The notes under the pieces are model-generated. The model was not told the DNA's origin and ran no database searches. It was given only the letters and a program-made list of their open reading frames with translations. Shown piece after piece: positions 24,476-35,950 of a stretch of 64,000 nucleotides of DNA (the stretch's first letter is position 1; every line of letters starts with the position of its first letter). This DNA comes from Caprella mutica (taxonomy: Eukaryota; Arthropoda; Malacostraca; Amphipoda; Caprellidae), in contig CANNZV010000266.1 in the NCBI GenBank assembly GCA_947561585.1, positions 124,001 to 188,000 of the forward strand. Direction: 5' to 3'. The translations under genes and the position numbers were made by a program.

Positions 24476-25311
24476 AATTTTACTTGAATTAATTAAATAT
24501 TAAACCTTTCTAACATTAACTTTATTTAAGTGTGATTTTTTTATTATATGAGAAGATATTCAAATAGTTTCATCATCTTTCTTACAATTTTAGTATTCAT
24601 TTTTATCTTGCAAAGAATGAATATTTAATTATTAAATTTATAAAAAGAGGTTAACAATAGGATAGAACGTTACTGAAACTGAACTATCGAGGCCATATAA
24701 ATAGTAGAGCATGTAATTTTTGCAGGTTACTATTATTGACGTGAAATACGTAAAATAAATATTAGGTTTATTTTTTCTTATTATCATACCATAAATCTTT
24801 GCGTAACTTTACGTCCGATTCGATAATGTTCATGGAAAAATATGCATTGATTCAATTGCTTTATATATTCACTATAATTGATAGGGTTAGAGAGACACCA
24901 TTCATCTGACAATGTGTATAATGTTGGAGGTAGCACAGCTGGGGCAATGCATATCAAGTCTTCAATATCACTCAGTAATCACAGTGATACATGTATTCAT
25001 AATAATATTGACCAGAGAAAGGCGTTATAGTATTAGGTTTCTCTTTTTTTTCGATACATGGAATTTGAGGGATAACTTAAATTCAATTCTTTTTTCAATG
25101 AATTTTATTGGGTTTAAATTTGTTCAAATCCACCTTTCGCTTGATGGTGGACCAGTGACCACGTGATAGTATAATCTATAAGCTGAATCATAGTTCAAAC
25201 ATCGAATTTGAGATACTTTATGATAAATAGATTTGAATTAGATAGATCTCTTATGATAAAAGAGATTAATAGGAAGAAAGTCTAATTATTTTGATAAATT
25301 AAAGGCCAATT

Positions 25312-25440
25312 ATGAATTACATAGAAGATTATTTCACTATCATTCATACGTATCCACTCCATCTACCAAAATAAGATGAAAAAGTTAAAAAATGTCATTT
25401 GATATTTAAAAAAGAGTTATTTGATGACACAAAACAATGA
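25312..25440 (+). CDS. Possible second short UAR-containing frame
   Basis: ATG 25312 opens 42 codons with one internal TAA and a TGA end. Residues include YIEDYFTIIHTYPLHLP and CHLIFKKELFDD. The same frame is free of TGA back to about 25235 if TAA/TAG are read through. A competing frame over the same bases is also open, so this is weak support on its own. It is listed because it lies 0.8 kb from the stop-recoded coiled-coil frame. Confidence 0.15.
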
Positions 25441-27030
25441 AGAAAATATTGCAATCGTATATATAAAATATTAGATATGATAAATTTCTCTTAGTAAAAC
25501 CCAAATAAAAAAAGAATCAAATATAACAATGAATAATGAGCTAGAGAATTATAAACTATTGTTTTATTTAACTTTTATTCTATTTTTATCCCTAACATTC
25601 TTCTAATTAATTTACCGAATAAAAAAAAGGTCTTTCTCACCACTTTCTTGTGTCACGTAAACGTTATGGAAATAACATTTATAAATCAATATGTACATAA
25701 TATTCATAATGATAATTTTAAGTATTGTTTAGTAGTTAGTATAGTGAATATTTCTTTCAAATTCGATTGCCAATACATTATTGGCAAAATTTTTTTGACA
25801 TTTTGAATATGTTAATGAAAATAAAACTCCATTTATCTATCAGAAAAAATTAAAACAAGTTATCCATCGGATTTTTTATTTAATTGTGGTAACGAAAACT
25901 CTAATTTATCTGAAAATAAAGTAGAGTTCAGTCATTGATAACTATTCTGAAAAACTCATTGAAGGTTGGGTAGGTAGGGTAATTAATGGCTCCTTGTATC
26001 GCCACTCTCTATTTATCGTCACGTTTCAGTTATTTTCGTCTATAACAAGACTTGGAAACATTTTCATGGTTTAGATTTTCACAGTTCGATGTTTCCAATT
26101 ATTTTTAATATTGTTACAAAAATATAAGTAATTTCATTTGAATTACAATTAAAGTGTCAGTTTGCGACACGGTACATTCAGGACAAACCTACCGAAATTT
26201 ATTAGGCATAGAGAATTTGTTATGCGCGATTTTACGCTTCAAATAAAAAATATTCAAAATAATGTTCATACAATTTTGTTTGTGTTTAATTGCATTTCTT
26301 AAATATAAAATCAGAAATTAATTTGGTCATCAATATCTAAAATAAATGGATGTGTCGATATTTGGGTATCAATAAAGGGGATTTTCCATTTATCGTCATG
26401 GGGTGAGTTGTTGAAAAATCTAAGACTTCATTGTTGAAGAGCATAACCCTATCGCTATCTGAAGAAAATAAATTATAAATTCTATTTTTATTAATATCTA
26501 AATTATTCATGCTCATATATTTTCATAATTAATTCATGTGAACGAGGTCTTTTGATTTTTTCATGCTTACAAATTTCAAGAGACTTCGTTCAGAACTAAT
26601 ATGCAGCATTGTGAAACGCATGCCAGTCAGTTATGTTCCAGATACCGTAGCATTGACATATAGTGCACGCCTGGAACTCAAAGCCGTACTAATTCTTCAA
26701 AGATCAGATGTTGTGAAATTCCCTAGTCTTGGTGTTATGTCTGGAATAGATATGGAGTAGAAAACCTGAGAGGTTTTCCCTGGCGACTTTGAGTATGGTG
26801 CGAGGGAGGAGTCCATCTGCGAATCTACAAAATTTACCGTATAACTAACTATACGATGACTTCGTAGTGGAAGACGGGAGGAGAGATGGCAGCGGAGACC
26901 AACCGATTTGGGAGTAATCGGGCATGTCCTCTATTCATGTAAGTGTGATAGTCAAAGGATCTCGTTCACTTTAAATAAAGTTCAGTAAAAATCCTCAATC
27001 TGTTTATAACAACATTCACATTATCTTTAT
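25441..27030. other. Spacer returning to host-type repeats
   Basis: ATTTATCGTCA-type motifs at 26020 and 26390 recur at 29250 (inverted) and 33590. A repeat-B scrap lies at 26425-26455. The open frame 26563-26760 (65 codons) is followed 200 bp later by AATAAA near 26976 but matches nothing I know. Confidence 0.4.
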
Positions 27031-27042
27031 ATTACTATTACG

Positions 27043-27095
27043 ATAAAATATTACTATTACGATAAAATATTACTATTACGATAAAATATTACGAT
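27043..27095. repeat. Short tandem repeat, 19-bp unit, about 3 copies
   Basis: ATTACTATTACGATAAAAT is repeated, with a partial fourth copy. Confidence 0.85.
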
Positions 27096-27689
27096 GAAAG
27101 ATTTACTATTGTTCTCACAGGAAAATATTCTAAAAATGATAATCATCTACGATTATTTATTCTGATATAAAAAGTTGGTTAAAAATATTACAAACTTTGA
27201 ATTATTCCAAAATAGTTTTGGAATAGTTATGTATCAATTTCCTCAGTTTTCTATTTTTCACATCTCCTTTCGTTTTCTTTTATTAGCGTGATTCGGATCT
27301 GACGGTGTGTGACAGGCAGTAAACATTGTCTCTTGGGTGGCTACTGTTGTGTACCGGTTATCAACCTGGATCTGCTTACTGTTATCCATTGTTCGTTTGA
27401 AGTCCCTTACCTCCCAACCATTCTCTCCAACAATAGTCAGCAACCTGATTACAAGCTGCATATTCAAACCAATATACTTATGCAGTTTCTATTCTTTTAT
27501 TTCATTTACCCCATATTGTGCCATTTCAATTTAAATTGATAATTAGTAGTTGCTAAAGTTCATTTACTTGTAAAAATTAATCCTAAAATTATAATAGTCA
27601 ATTAATTCTTAAACTCCTGATAAATAAAGTAAATTCAATTTAATTGAAATTTACGGAAATATCATTCCTAATTATTAAATTCTTGTATA

Positions 27690-27835
27690 CTATCCTCTAA
27701 AACTGCAACTGCTCTAATTCACCTGTCTGTGGTGAATGGAAGAGATGGCGAGTGGAACTGTTGTAATTTGGATTGTGTGTTGTCTTCTTTTCATTTTTTA
27801 ATGCTACTTGCAGTTTTAGAGGATAGCGCTAGAGT
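27690..27835. repeat. Repeat B fragment
   Basis: It contains CTGTCTGTGGTGAATGGAAG, shared in diverged form with 2500-2520. It ends in TTTTAGAGGATAGCGCTAG, shared with 10500-10520 and 52190-52210, and is bounded by AAAACTGCA and TGCAGTTTT in inverse orientation. Confidence 0.6.
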
Positions 27836-27847
27836 TATGGGAGATCG

Positions 27848-27960
27848 GAGAATTCGCCGTGGGAAATTTCGCTGTCGGAATTTTCGCCGTAGGAAAATGC
27901 GCCGTTAGGAAAATTCGCCGTAGGAAAATTCACCGTTAGGAAGATTCGCCGTGAGGAATA
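27848..27960. repeat. Tandem TTCGCCGTAGGAAAA repeat
   Basis: Six to seven units of about 15-16 bp (consensus ATTCGCCGTAGGAAA) follow directly after a repeat-B end. It is a rare CpG-containing patch in otherwise AT-rich DNA. Confidence 0.85.
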
Positions 27961-28509
27961 TTTAAATAATTTTTAAATAATAATGTAACTGAATATATTT
28001 ATTTCTATGTATGTTAATAACTATATGGAAATAATATAAACAATAATATATGACTAAACATATTATATTCCTATTTATTAACGAATATTTTTATGGATTC
28101 TAAAATAGAAAAGAATGTAATTTTGGTTTAGAGATATTGCATACACTCACAAGAGAGATATTTTAAATGTAGCATTCTTATCAGTGTAGGTACTACCTTG
28201 AAATATTTGTGCAATGCACAATAATTCAGATTCCAAGAGGTAAACCGTACAATGTAATACCGAATAAATAGAAGAAAAAAATCAATAATTAGGTAGGTAT
28301 GAAACCATCAATAACTCAGAATAGTACAATAATTAGAAAAGCTTTATCTTAAATTCACAATATTAAACACAAAGGAACACTTAACACTTTTAAGAGGAAG
28401 TGACGCAAACCAACTAGGATTAGTCAAAACACAGCTGACTATCACTAGTGATCTTATTCATCTTTACTGAACATTTTTTAACAAAGAAATTACCTTCGAC
28501 TATTTAGTC

Positions 28510-29204
28510 CATGAATTAAATAGTTAGAAGGATACTCGCACTCGACAGAAATACCGACAAAGAAAAAGAAGGTGACGTTACTTGGAATACGATTTGAAGG
28601 TTCTTGCATTGTTTACTTTGAGTCTGTAGCTCAATACTAGCTTTTCTGTAGCTCAATACTAGCTTTTCTGTAGCTCAATACTAGCTTTTCTGTAGCTTAA
28701 TATTAGTTTTCAGAATACAGCTATTAGCTACTTTATTCTATACAGTTCTTTTTTATATTCATTTTGTTGATTTGTATATATTATCCGCCGACAAATATTA
28801 ATTATATATATTTCACCATATCGATTTTATCGTGATAAATAGTTCTAATACCTACATTTTTATATAAGGAATTATTCTATATAGTTCTTCAATTTCAATC
28901 ATTGTTGGAGAAAACATAATCGATCGTAGTCGACACAAGTCCAATTACGTATTATTGAATATCATCTGAGCTAAATTCAATAAACGATTTCAGTATTAGG
29001 TATATATATAATTATATATAAACATTTACGATGCATTTAATTATCTATTTGACCAAGTAATCAAAAGTTATTTCATGAAGATCTATAACCAAATATTTCC
29101 GATGCGAGTATCTGTATACCAGGTGACGTCATGAGTCGCTCGCGTAACGTCACACTTTCGCGTCAATTTCAAGTGCGAGTATCCTTCTAACTATTTAATT
29201 CATG
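28510..29204. mobile_element. MITE with 32-bp perfect terminal inverted repeats
   Basis: CATGAATTAAATAGTTAGAA and the next 12 bases (to 28541) are the exact reverse complement of 29173-29204. Inner arms are also related (GTGACGTTAC at about 28573 against GTAACGTCAC at about 29145). A 22-bp tandem repeat (CTGTAGCTCAATACTAGCTT plus TT, 3 clean copies, 28624-28712) lies inside. It has no coding frame. Confidence 0.75.
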
Positions 29205-29565
29205 CTGTGGACGATATCATGGTGCGCTTACCTATGTATCGACACATGACGATAAATGGGTAATAACATGTATGACGATATTTGGTTTCAACATGTCGAT
29301 AATTGGAGTTTTTCAGAAAAAATACTTTATTCAATGTACCTTGGTAGATTAATTTATACTAAACGAATAACATAATACTTATTATGGTTTAAAAGATTTG
29401 AATTTTTGAAATAAATGAAATAAGAGGCCAAAGTTACTGTGGTGACTATCCTACTAGAGAACATGAAAATTCACTTAACTCCAGCCTTCTAGGGATTGAG
29501 TGCCAAATTTTTGATTTTTTTTTTAATTTTTCTTCTCATTATGTTTTATCATTCAATAATCATTA

Positions 29566-29599
29566 AGGTCAAGCAGGTAAATTTCAGCCCACTAATAAT
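29566..29599. mobile_element. One end of a TA-flanked MITE split by a later insertion
   Basis: AGGTCAAGCAGGTAAATTTC at 29566 and its remainder at 30362-30400 (CTAACTGCGGCCTCT and following) together form an inverted, diverged copy of the element at 30404-30634. The 29600-30359 element lies between the halves, so that insertion is younger. Confidence 0.6.
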
Positions 29600-30359
29600 G
29601 TTGCGTTCCCGTGCTGTAGAACTCGAAGAACGTTCCTCCAAGGTACGAAGTACGGTACCTCGGTTCCCGTGCAACCACTTCAATGTGTACGATCCCGTGG
29701 TTTAGGAATTAATATCACTAATTAATTAGGGATATTAACAATCACCAATTTGGTTTGGTGGGTTTAAACAGTTTAATTAATTATCAATTAATCTGAAAAC
29801 ATGTAATATTATGTCAATTATCAATTTTATTGATTTACAAATAAGAACAGGTGTTTCTCCCGCTTTTTTCGTTTGTTTATTTACGTTTGTGACGTCACGG
29901 CTGCCAAGAGGGACAGCTCGACGTAATATTGGTGCGTTCCCGTGCTGAAGAACTCGAAGAACGTTCCTTCAAGGTACGAAGTACGGTCCCTCGGTTAGCG
30001 TTCCCGTGCAACCACTTCAATATGTACGATTCCGTGGTTTAGGATTTAATATCACTGATTAATTAGAGATATCAATAATCACTAATTTGGTTTGGTGGGT
30101 TGAAACCGTTTAATTAATTATCAATTAATCTCAAAACGTGTAATATTATGTTAATTATTAATTTACAAATAAGAACAGGTGTTTCTCCCGCCTTTTTCGT
30201 TTGTTTGTTTACGTTTGTGAAGTCACGGCTGCCAAGAGGGACAGCTCTCTACCTCGTCGTCGAGTTCCACGAACTTGACGAACGTTCATCGTCACGGGAA
30301 CGGTTGGTTCTCGTAGAACTGAGGCACGTCCTTCGAGTTCTTCAGCACGGGAACGCACC
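29600..30359. mobile_element. MITE with duplicated left half and GGTGCGTTCCCGTGC ends
   Basis: About 320 bp (29600-29920) are repeated at 29931-30247, including GTTCCCGTGCAACCACTTCA and CACGGCTGCCAAGAGGGACA. The right end GAGTTCTTCAGCACGGGAAC is the inverse of the second left end. The flanks AATAAT and ATTATT suggest a palindromic target. Confidence 0.7.
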
Positions 30360-30401
30360 ATTATTAACTAACTGCGGCCTCTATCAACAAAAACATCATC
30401 A

Positions 30402-30636
30402 TAGGGTCACGCAGGTAAATTGCGGCACTTTAATTGTCAATTACAGCCCTCTCAAGAGTGTCTCTAAAACATTCTGAACCGAAATTACGTTAAAATGTTG
30501 CATAGCTATCAAAATAAGCACAGTGCATGTTTTAATTTATTACTTTTTGTTTTTAACGTGTGTTTTGAAGCAATGATGTTTCTGTTGTCAGAGGCCACAG
30601 TTAGTTAGTGGGCCGCAATTTACTTGCTTGACCCTA
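30402..30636. mobile_element. TA-flanked MITE, GGGTCACGCAGG family, copy 1
   Basis: GGGTCACGCAGGTAAATTGC at the left mirrors GCAATTTACTTGCTTGACCC at the right, with TA on each side (30402-30403 and 30635-30636). TA target duplication suggests mobilisation by a Tc1/mariner-type enzyme (inference). Other copies lie at 36142-36574, 42450-42679 and, eroded, 35740-35800. Confidence 0.85.
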
Positions 30637-30964
30637 CCTAGTTTCAAAACACTCGTTAAAAACTTAAATTAACAAATTATAGGTAGCATACAATGATGCA
30701 CTGCTCTTCTTTTGGTAGGTATTTCATTGTATGCAACATTTTGGCACTAACTAAAAAGCTAAAAAAAAAAACCGGAAAAATGGAATTTGCGTGCACGCCC
30801 ACGCAACTAAGTTGACACTAAAACATGGAAAAGTGGAATTTTATGGAATTTTTTGGTGTGCACGCTCACGCAACTGTCTAAAACGCGGAAAAATGTAAAA
30901 AAAATTGGCGTGCACGTTCACGCAACTGTCTAAATTGCATAAAAAAGGAATTTGCGTGCACGCT

Positions 30965-31130
30965 CACTCAAATATTTTGACTCAAATATTTCGACTCATA
31001 TAGTTTGTCTCAAATTTTTGACTCAAATATTTTGACTCAAATATTATGACTGACTCAAATATTTTGACTCAAATATTTTGACTCAAATATTTTGACTCAA
31101 ATATTTTGACTCAAATATTTTGACTCAAAT
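30965..31130. repeat. TTTGACTCAAATA array, left arm
   Basis: About a dozen 13-14-bp units, mirrored by TATTTGAGTCAAAA units at 35268-35450. Each contains TGACTCA, the AP-1-type palindrome. Confidence 0.9.
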
Positions 31131-31690
31131 ATCAATATCGGATGGATGTGTGTTGGCGTGATAGAAACGTGCGGCACGCTGCTTAGTGAAAAGATAACAG
31201 AAAATATAAATTGGCGTGACGATATCAATTGTATAGTATAATATCGGATGAAGTTATGAGTTGGCGTGATAGAAACGTGCAGCACGCTGCTCAGTGAATA
31301 GATAACAGAAATTATAAATTAGCGTGACAAAATCAGTTGTATAGTTTAATATCAGATGGAATTATGTGTTGGCGTGATAAAAACGTGCAACACGCTGCTT
31401 GGTGAAAAGATAACAGAAACTATAAATTGGCATGACGATATCAATTGTATAGTTTACTATTGGATGGAGTTATGTGTTGGCGGTATAGAAACGTGCGTCA
31501 CGCAACTTAGTACAATGATGACAGTAAATTTAAATTGGCGTGACGATTTCAAGTGTATAGTTCAATATCGGATGGAAATATGTGGTGGCGTGATAGAAAC
31601 GTGCTGCACGCTGCTTAGTGAAAAGATAACAGAAATTATAAATTAGTATGACGATATCAATTATATAGTTTAATATCGGATGGAATTATG
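31131..31690. repeat. 105-bp unit array, left arm
   Basis: Units begin near 31137, 31242, 31350, 31460, 31566 and 31675 (last partial) with ATCGGATGGAATTATGTG-like sequence. They are mirrored at 34095-34560 and 35167-35270. Confidence 0.9.
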
Positions 31691-32672
31691 CACTGTAGTA
31701 TTAGTATCTCCCCCCATAAGATCTTAATGAAGAAATTGTGGTGTGATACGCATACTTCATGTTCAGGCATGTGTTTTTTTCACATTCTCCTTTGGCTCTG
31801 GTTGGAAGAAGAGGTTACATTAGTTGAGGTTGGAGTGGTAGATGAGAAGGATGAACAGATCTGTGTCATCTCCGATCAGCACAGTGTCAGATGTGGCTTC
31901 CTATTGAACTATGCAGAATGATTTGTCACTCAGTTTTGTGACCGTAGTTTGGTGTTGAACATGTTTATGAAGGGCTGCTTGTTTCCCAGGAATCTTTCCT
32001 TTTTCATTGTCACCCACATATCTTCACCAAACGTCACTGTTGCTCTAGCATTCCCTCTCGTACGTCTCTGGTGTGTTGTATTCTTTGTTGATGTACCTTC
32101 ATAATTCATAGCCATCAAACACAACTGTTGTCTGTCCATACTTCCTTGCCACCTACTCTGTGTGTTGCGTACAGATATTTTTGTTTGTTGAGCCACGTGT
32201 CCATGGAATGCATTAGACAAGTGCCCCACCATCCAGCACGTAGTGGACTTGGCTTGTGATTCCAGATGCGTCGTGTGTCAAGAGAGTCCAAGTAACCTCA
32301 GCTAGCACTGGCTTATGTGGCTGTCGGAGCAGAAGTGTGGAACCAAATAGAGCTGGTGGGTAACTGTTTAGTTCATATTTGAACACAGACTGCAGGTCCT
32401 CTGTATCTTTTGCATCAATGGTCAATCGCTGGAAAAGCAGCTGGAGATCATTACTGCCGATTTGGAAGCCAACTTGATGGTTTGGTTCTTTTTCTAGAAT
32501 GTGAAGTTGACAGCAATTTGTCCATACATGTTAGTCAAGATAGCAGTTCCAACAGTTTTGGCTGAATCCACATTAACTTGGCTGGTTGCATGCACCCCTG
32601 TCGAGATACTAATCAAGCTCGGATCTGAGCTGAAGTGTGCTCTCTTTTGCAGATAGCTGATAAATGAATGAG
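31690..32672 (-). pseudogene. Decayed PIN/XPG-nuclease-like transposon gene
   Basis: Minus-strand segments in shifting frames line up with a multi-copy invertebrate protein family I recognise. In order, they are VNVDSAKTVGTAILTNMYGQ, VFKYELNSYPPALFGSTLLL, QVHYVLDGGALV, IPWTRGST, KYGQTTVVFDGY, THQRRTRG, KKERFLGNKQPFINMF, LIGDDTDLFILL and LFFQPEPKENVKK. The VFDGY and GDDTDL acid motifs resemble the metal-binding acids of PIN/FEN1/XPG nucleases (inference from motif). The copy is dead: it has at least two frameshifts and in-frame TAG, TAA and TGA codons. It sits between the compound inverted arms, so it is probably the element's own gene. The family's function is not known to me. Confidence 0.7.
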
Positions 32673-32754
32673 TGTCTTTTTATCTCATTAAAACTTTTTA
32701 TAAAAGCTCAACGAATAGACTTTTCAGTATTTTTTCTCTGTAATTACTTTTATT

Positions 32755-33330
32755 TAAAGTGGCAGTTCAGTCAATTTTTGTTTTCATAATATTAATGTTG
32801 AACGATCACTTAAAAAGAATAAAGCATTCTTGTAGAATTAAACGGTTGGAAAAAATAAAATAACCAATATATATCATATTTTATAAATTCGATTTAGTTT
32901 CTGCGTCCTCCTACAGATGGCGCCACCACTCTGTACTATTTGTTTACATTTTACAGCTGATAACAACATGTGAACAATTTTTCTATAAACAGTATTAACA
33001 AATAGCAGGTAATTTATGAAGAGATGGTTTTCTTTTCAAAACTAAATCGAATTGTATGGAAGGACAGTTTTCAATTTCACAAATTCTTTTCACTGGTTTC
33101 ATAAGTTAATAACCGATTCAAGTCTGAGACTGGTTATCATTTTTTTATGTACTACAATGATTAGTACATCGGTCCGCCACAGTCCACAGATGGCGCCACT
33201 AATTTACAATATACTTTTTATATAAACATTTCTAAAATCAACGAATATTCTAATGTTATATAAATAAATATACTAAATCGATTTAGGACCAATTTGGCGA
33301 TAGTTTGATTTTGACTGAACTGCCCCTTTA
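32755..33330. mobile_element. MITE with AAAGTGGCAGTTCAGTCAA ends
   Basis: The left end AAGTGGCAGTTCAGTCAA and right end TTGACTGAACTGCCCCTT are inverted copies, with TA outside each. Inside, GATGGCGCCACT occurs twice (about 32919 and 33190). It is nested within the 5-kb transposon. Confidence 0.75.
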
Positions 33331-34557
33331 ATATTTACACATTCATTGGCAAACACTAAAGAATAATTTTCAATTTGGAAAAAAGTAACGAGCAAAGATA
33401 AGAAACAAATATTTCTTATGTATTACTGTTAGCTACTCAATACGGATCTTGGTGTGCGCAAATAATATGGCACAACTCGCTAAGCCGCTAAGACATTCAT
33501 GTTCTCTTCATACATCTCATCACTGGAGAGAGCTCTGATATACTCCTAATATATTTGAATAAATACTCATAATATGAGTATCTTACCATTTATCGTCTTC
33601 ATTTTTATCTAATCGTATGTAATTATATTAAAAAGTAAGTCATTTTTTTAAAGACAGCTTCCAAATCGATTCAGAGTTAAAGTTATTATTATTTTATTTA
33701 AAATGGTCGGCATTTCGGAATTTTTGTCAGGATTGGTTTATTAAAATGTATTTCATTGGATTTCTGGTGCTAGTAAATGTATGTTCAACATTCTTAAAAT
33801 CAAAGTACTAAGTCATTTCGAAGTGGAGATATAGGATTAAATCAGTTTTACGGCTGCCATTTTGGAATGCTTTTATGGAGTCTTCCAACACCGGGATTCC
33901 TTAAGAGTTTTGATATGTTATAGAGGGCATTTTTCTGAATATAAAACAGTTTGCAGACTTTCTGTTGCTATTTGTCCGAGGTTGACCCCTTTTTTTGCAT
34001 GAAATGCCTGTACTAGTTAGCGCATGTTCGGGTACAAATGGAAATATTTCGAAACTGGACTTTTTTTCACTTCTAGATATTGCAATCGATGACTTAAAAA
34101 CGCCACCACATATTTCCATCCGATATTGAACTATACAATTGATATCGTCACGCTAATTTATAATTTCCGTTAAATTTTTACTATGCAGCGTGCAGCACGT
34201 TTCTATCACGCCACCACATATTTCCATCCGATATTAAACTATACAATTGATATCGTCACGCTAATTAATATTTTCAGTTATTATTGTACTAAGTTGCATG
34301 ACGGACGTTTCTATCACGCAAACAAATAATTCCATCCGATATTAAACTATACAATTGATATCGTCATGCCAATTCATATTTTCTGTTATCTTTTCACTAA
34401 GCAGCGTGCCGCACGTTTCTATCACGCCAACACATAATTCCATCCGATATTGAACTATACACTTGAAATCGTCACGCTAATTTATAATTTCTGTTATCTA
34501 TTCACTGAGCAGCGTGCAGCACGTTTCTATCACGCAAACAAATAATTCCATCCGATA

Positions 34558-35166
34558 TTAAAGGTCCTCTCCAGGCTCCGGGAAAAAAATGAGTTTATAA
34601 CATAATATTATAGAACTAAGGTCTACGATCATTATTCTGCAAACTGCATACAATTCGATTCAGTATATATTTTATAATTTGTTTTTTGAAGTTTTTTAAT
34701 ACTCTGTGAGCAACAATTGAGCGAATCGCTAATCAGATGATCAAGAAGAAGATTGTACACTCTTTGATTTGATAACAAATTTGACTTTTATAAACAAAAC
34801 ATGCATTTTCGGCCTTTATTTTAATTATTGAAGATATTAATTGTTTCCTAAAGTATTTGAACGTTTCTATTATAAGTTCATTCAATTTTATACCTTTACA
34901 CGAATATTAAATGAATTTATTAAACCTAATACCTAGTTGACAATCAAAACAAATGGTGTACATTCTTTTTCTTCAGGCTGAAAATTTCTTAAATTAGTAA
35001 GTCGGAAGTAAAATAGAATTTGTAGAGTTTTGATTATAAAAATGTTTAAAAGCATATAAAATTAAAAATATGCTATCAAATTCGATGCAGTTTGCAGCAA
35101 AATGATAAGAAACATTAGCCTCGTTGAATAAAGTAATAAAAATATTTGCTTGGAGGGGACCTTTAA
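34558..35166. mobile_element. TTAA-flanked insertion within the right arm
   Basis: AGGTCCTCTCCA (from 34562) and TGGAGGGGACCT (to 35162) are inverted ends, with TTAA at 34558-34561 and 35163-35166. Removing one TTAA and the element restores the GATATTAAACTATAC text of the 105-bp array, so the insertion site is exact. TTAA targets are typical of piggyBac and Kolobok elements (family knowledge). Another right end of this type lies at 61150-61172. Confidence 0.85.
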
Positions 35167-35445
35167 ACTATACAATTGATATCGTCACGCCAATTTATAT
35201 TTTCTGTTATCTTTTCACTAAGCAGCGTGCCGTACGTTTCTATCACGCCACCACATATCCATCCGATATTGATATTTGAGTCAAAATAGTTGAGTCAAAA
35301 TATTTGGGTCAAAATATTTGAGTCAAAATATTTGAGTCAAGATACTTGAGTCAAAATATTTGAGTCAAAATATTTGAGTCAAAATATTTGAGTCAAAATA
35401 TTTGGGTCAAAATATTTGGGTCAAAATATTTGAGTCAAAAAATTT

Positions 35446-35665
35446 GAGTGAGCGTGCACGCAAATTCCTTTTTTTCCGCAATTTAGATAGTTGCGTGAAC
35501 GTGCACGCCAATTTTTTACATTTTCCGCATTTTAGACAGTTGCGTGAGCGTGCACGCCAAGAAATTTCATAAAATTCCACTTTTCCATGTTTTAGTCAAC
35601 TTAGTTGCGTGGGCGTGCACGCAAATTCCTTTTTCCGGCTTTTAGACAGTGGCGTGAGCGTGCAC
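35446..35665. repeat. GCGTGCACGC array, right arm
   Basis: Four to five units with GTTGCGTGAGCGTGCACGC mirror 30789-30966. The last copy ends in a longer palindrome, GCGTGAGCGTGCACGCTCACGC. Confidence 0.85.
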
Positions 35666-35799
35666 GCTCACGCCCATTATTTATTCATTTCCGTCTTTTA
35701 GGTAGATACTGCCATCATTTTATTGTAATTTAGTTGAAAAGGCCGCAGTTAAAAATTAAAGGGCAGCAATTTACCTGTGTCATGTGTGAGTGTGACCCT

Positions 35800-35950
35800 A
35801 GAGTCCTAGACTTAGTAGACTAGACTGAGGCTCACTGAGCGGTCTGATCTGACTGAGTAGCTAGACTGGCAACTTTCCTATTATAGCCCATAGGTTCAGT
35901 CTGACAGTGAGTCACTCAGAGTCAGTGACACTGTGACAGTCGCATAATAA
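35800..35950. repeat. Cryptically simple GACTGAG/GTCAGTG-rich tract
   Basis: Short scrambled repeats of AGACT, CTGAG, GTCACTCAGAGTCAGTGACA and similar. No gene or clear periodic unit. Confidence 0.5.

Larger units (their letters stand above)
30765..35665. mobile_element. DNA transposon of about 5 kb with compound inverted arms
   Basis: The left arm (30765-31690) and the inverted right arm (34090-35665) each consist of three arrays in mirrored order. Outermost are about four units centred on GCGTGCACGC with CACGCAACTGTCTAAA. Next is a run of about 10-13 TTTGACTCAAATA units. Innermost are four to six units of about 105 bp containing TGGCGTGATAGAAACGTGC and GATATCAATTGTATAG. The interior contains a decayed nuclease-like gene (minus strand, 31690-32672), a nested MITE (32755-33330), and in the right arm a TTAA-flanked insertion. 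Target duplication was not resolved. I cannot assign a superfamily. Confidence 0.75.

Noticed and set aside
31688..31921. 77-codon plus-strand open frame in the compound transposon
   Set aside because: It is antisense to the decayed nuclease-like gene, whose minus-strand motifs (GDDTDLFILL, LFFQPEPKENVKK) explain the sequence.
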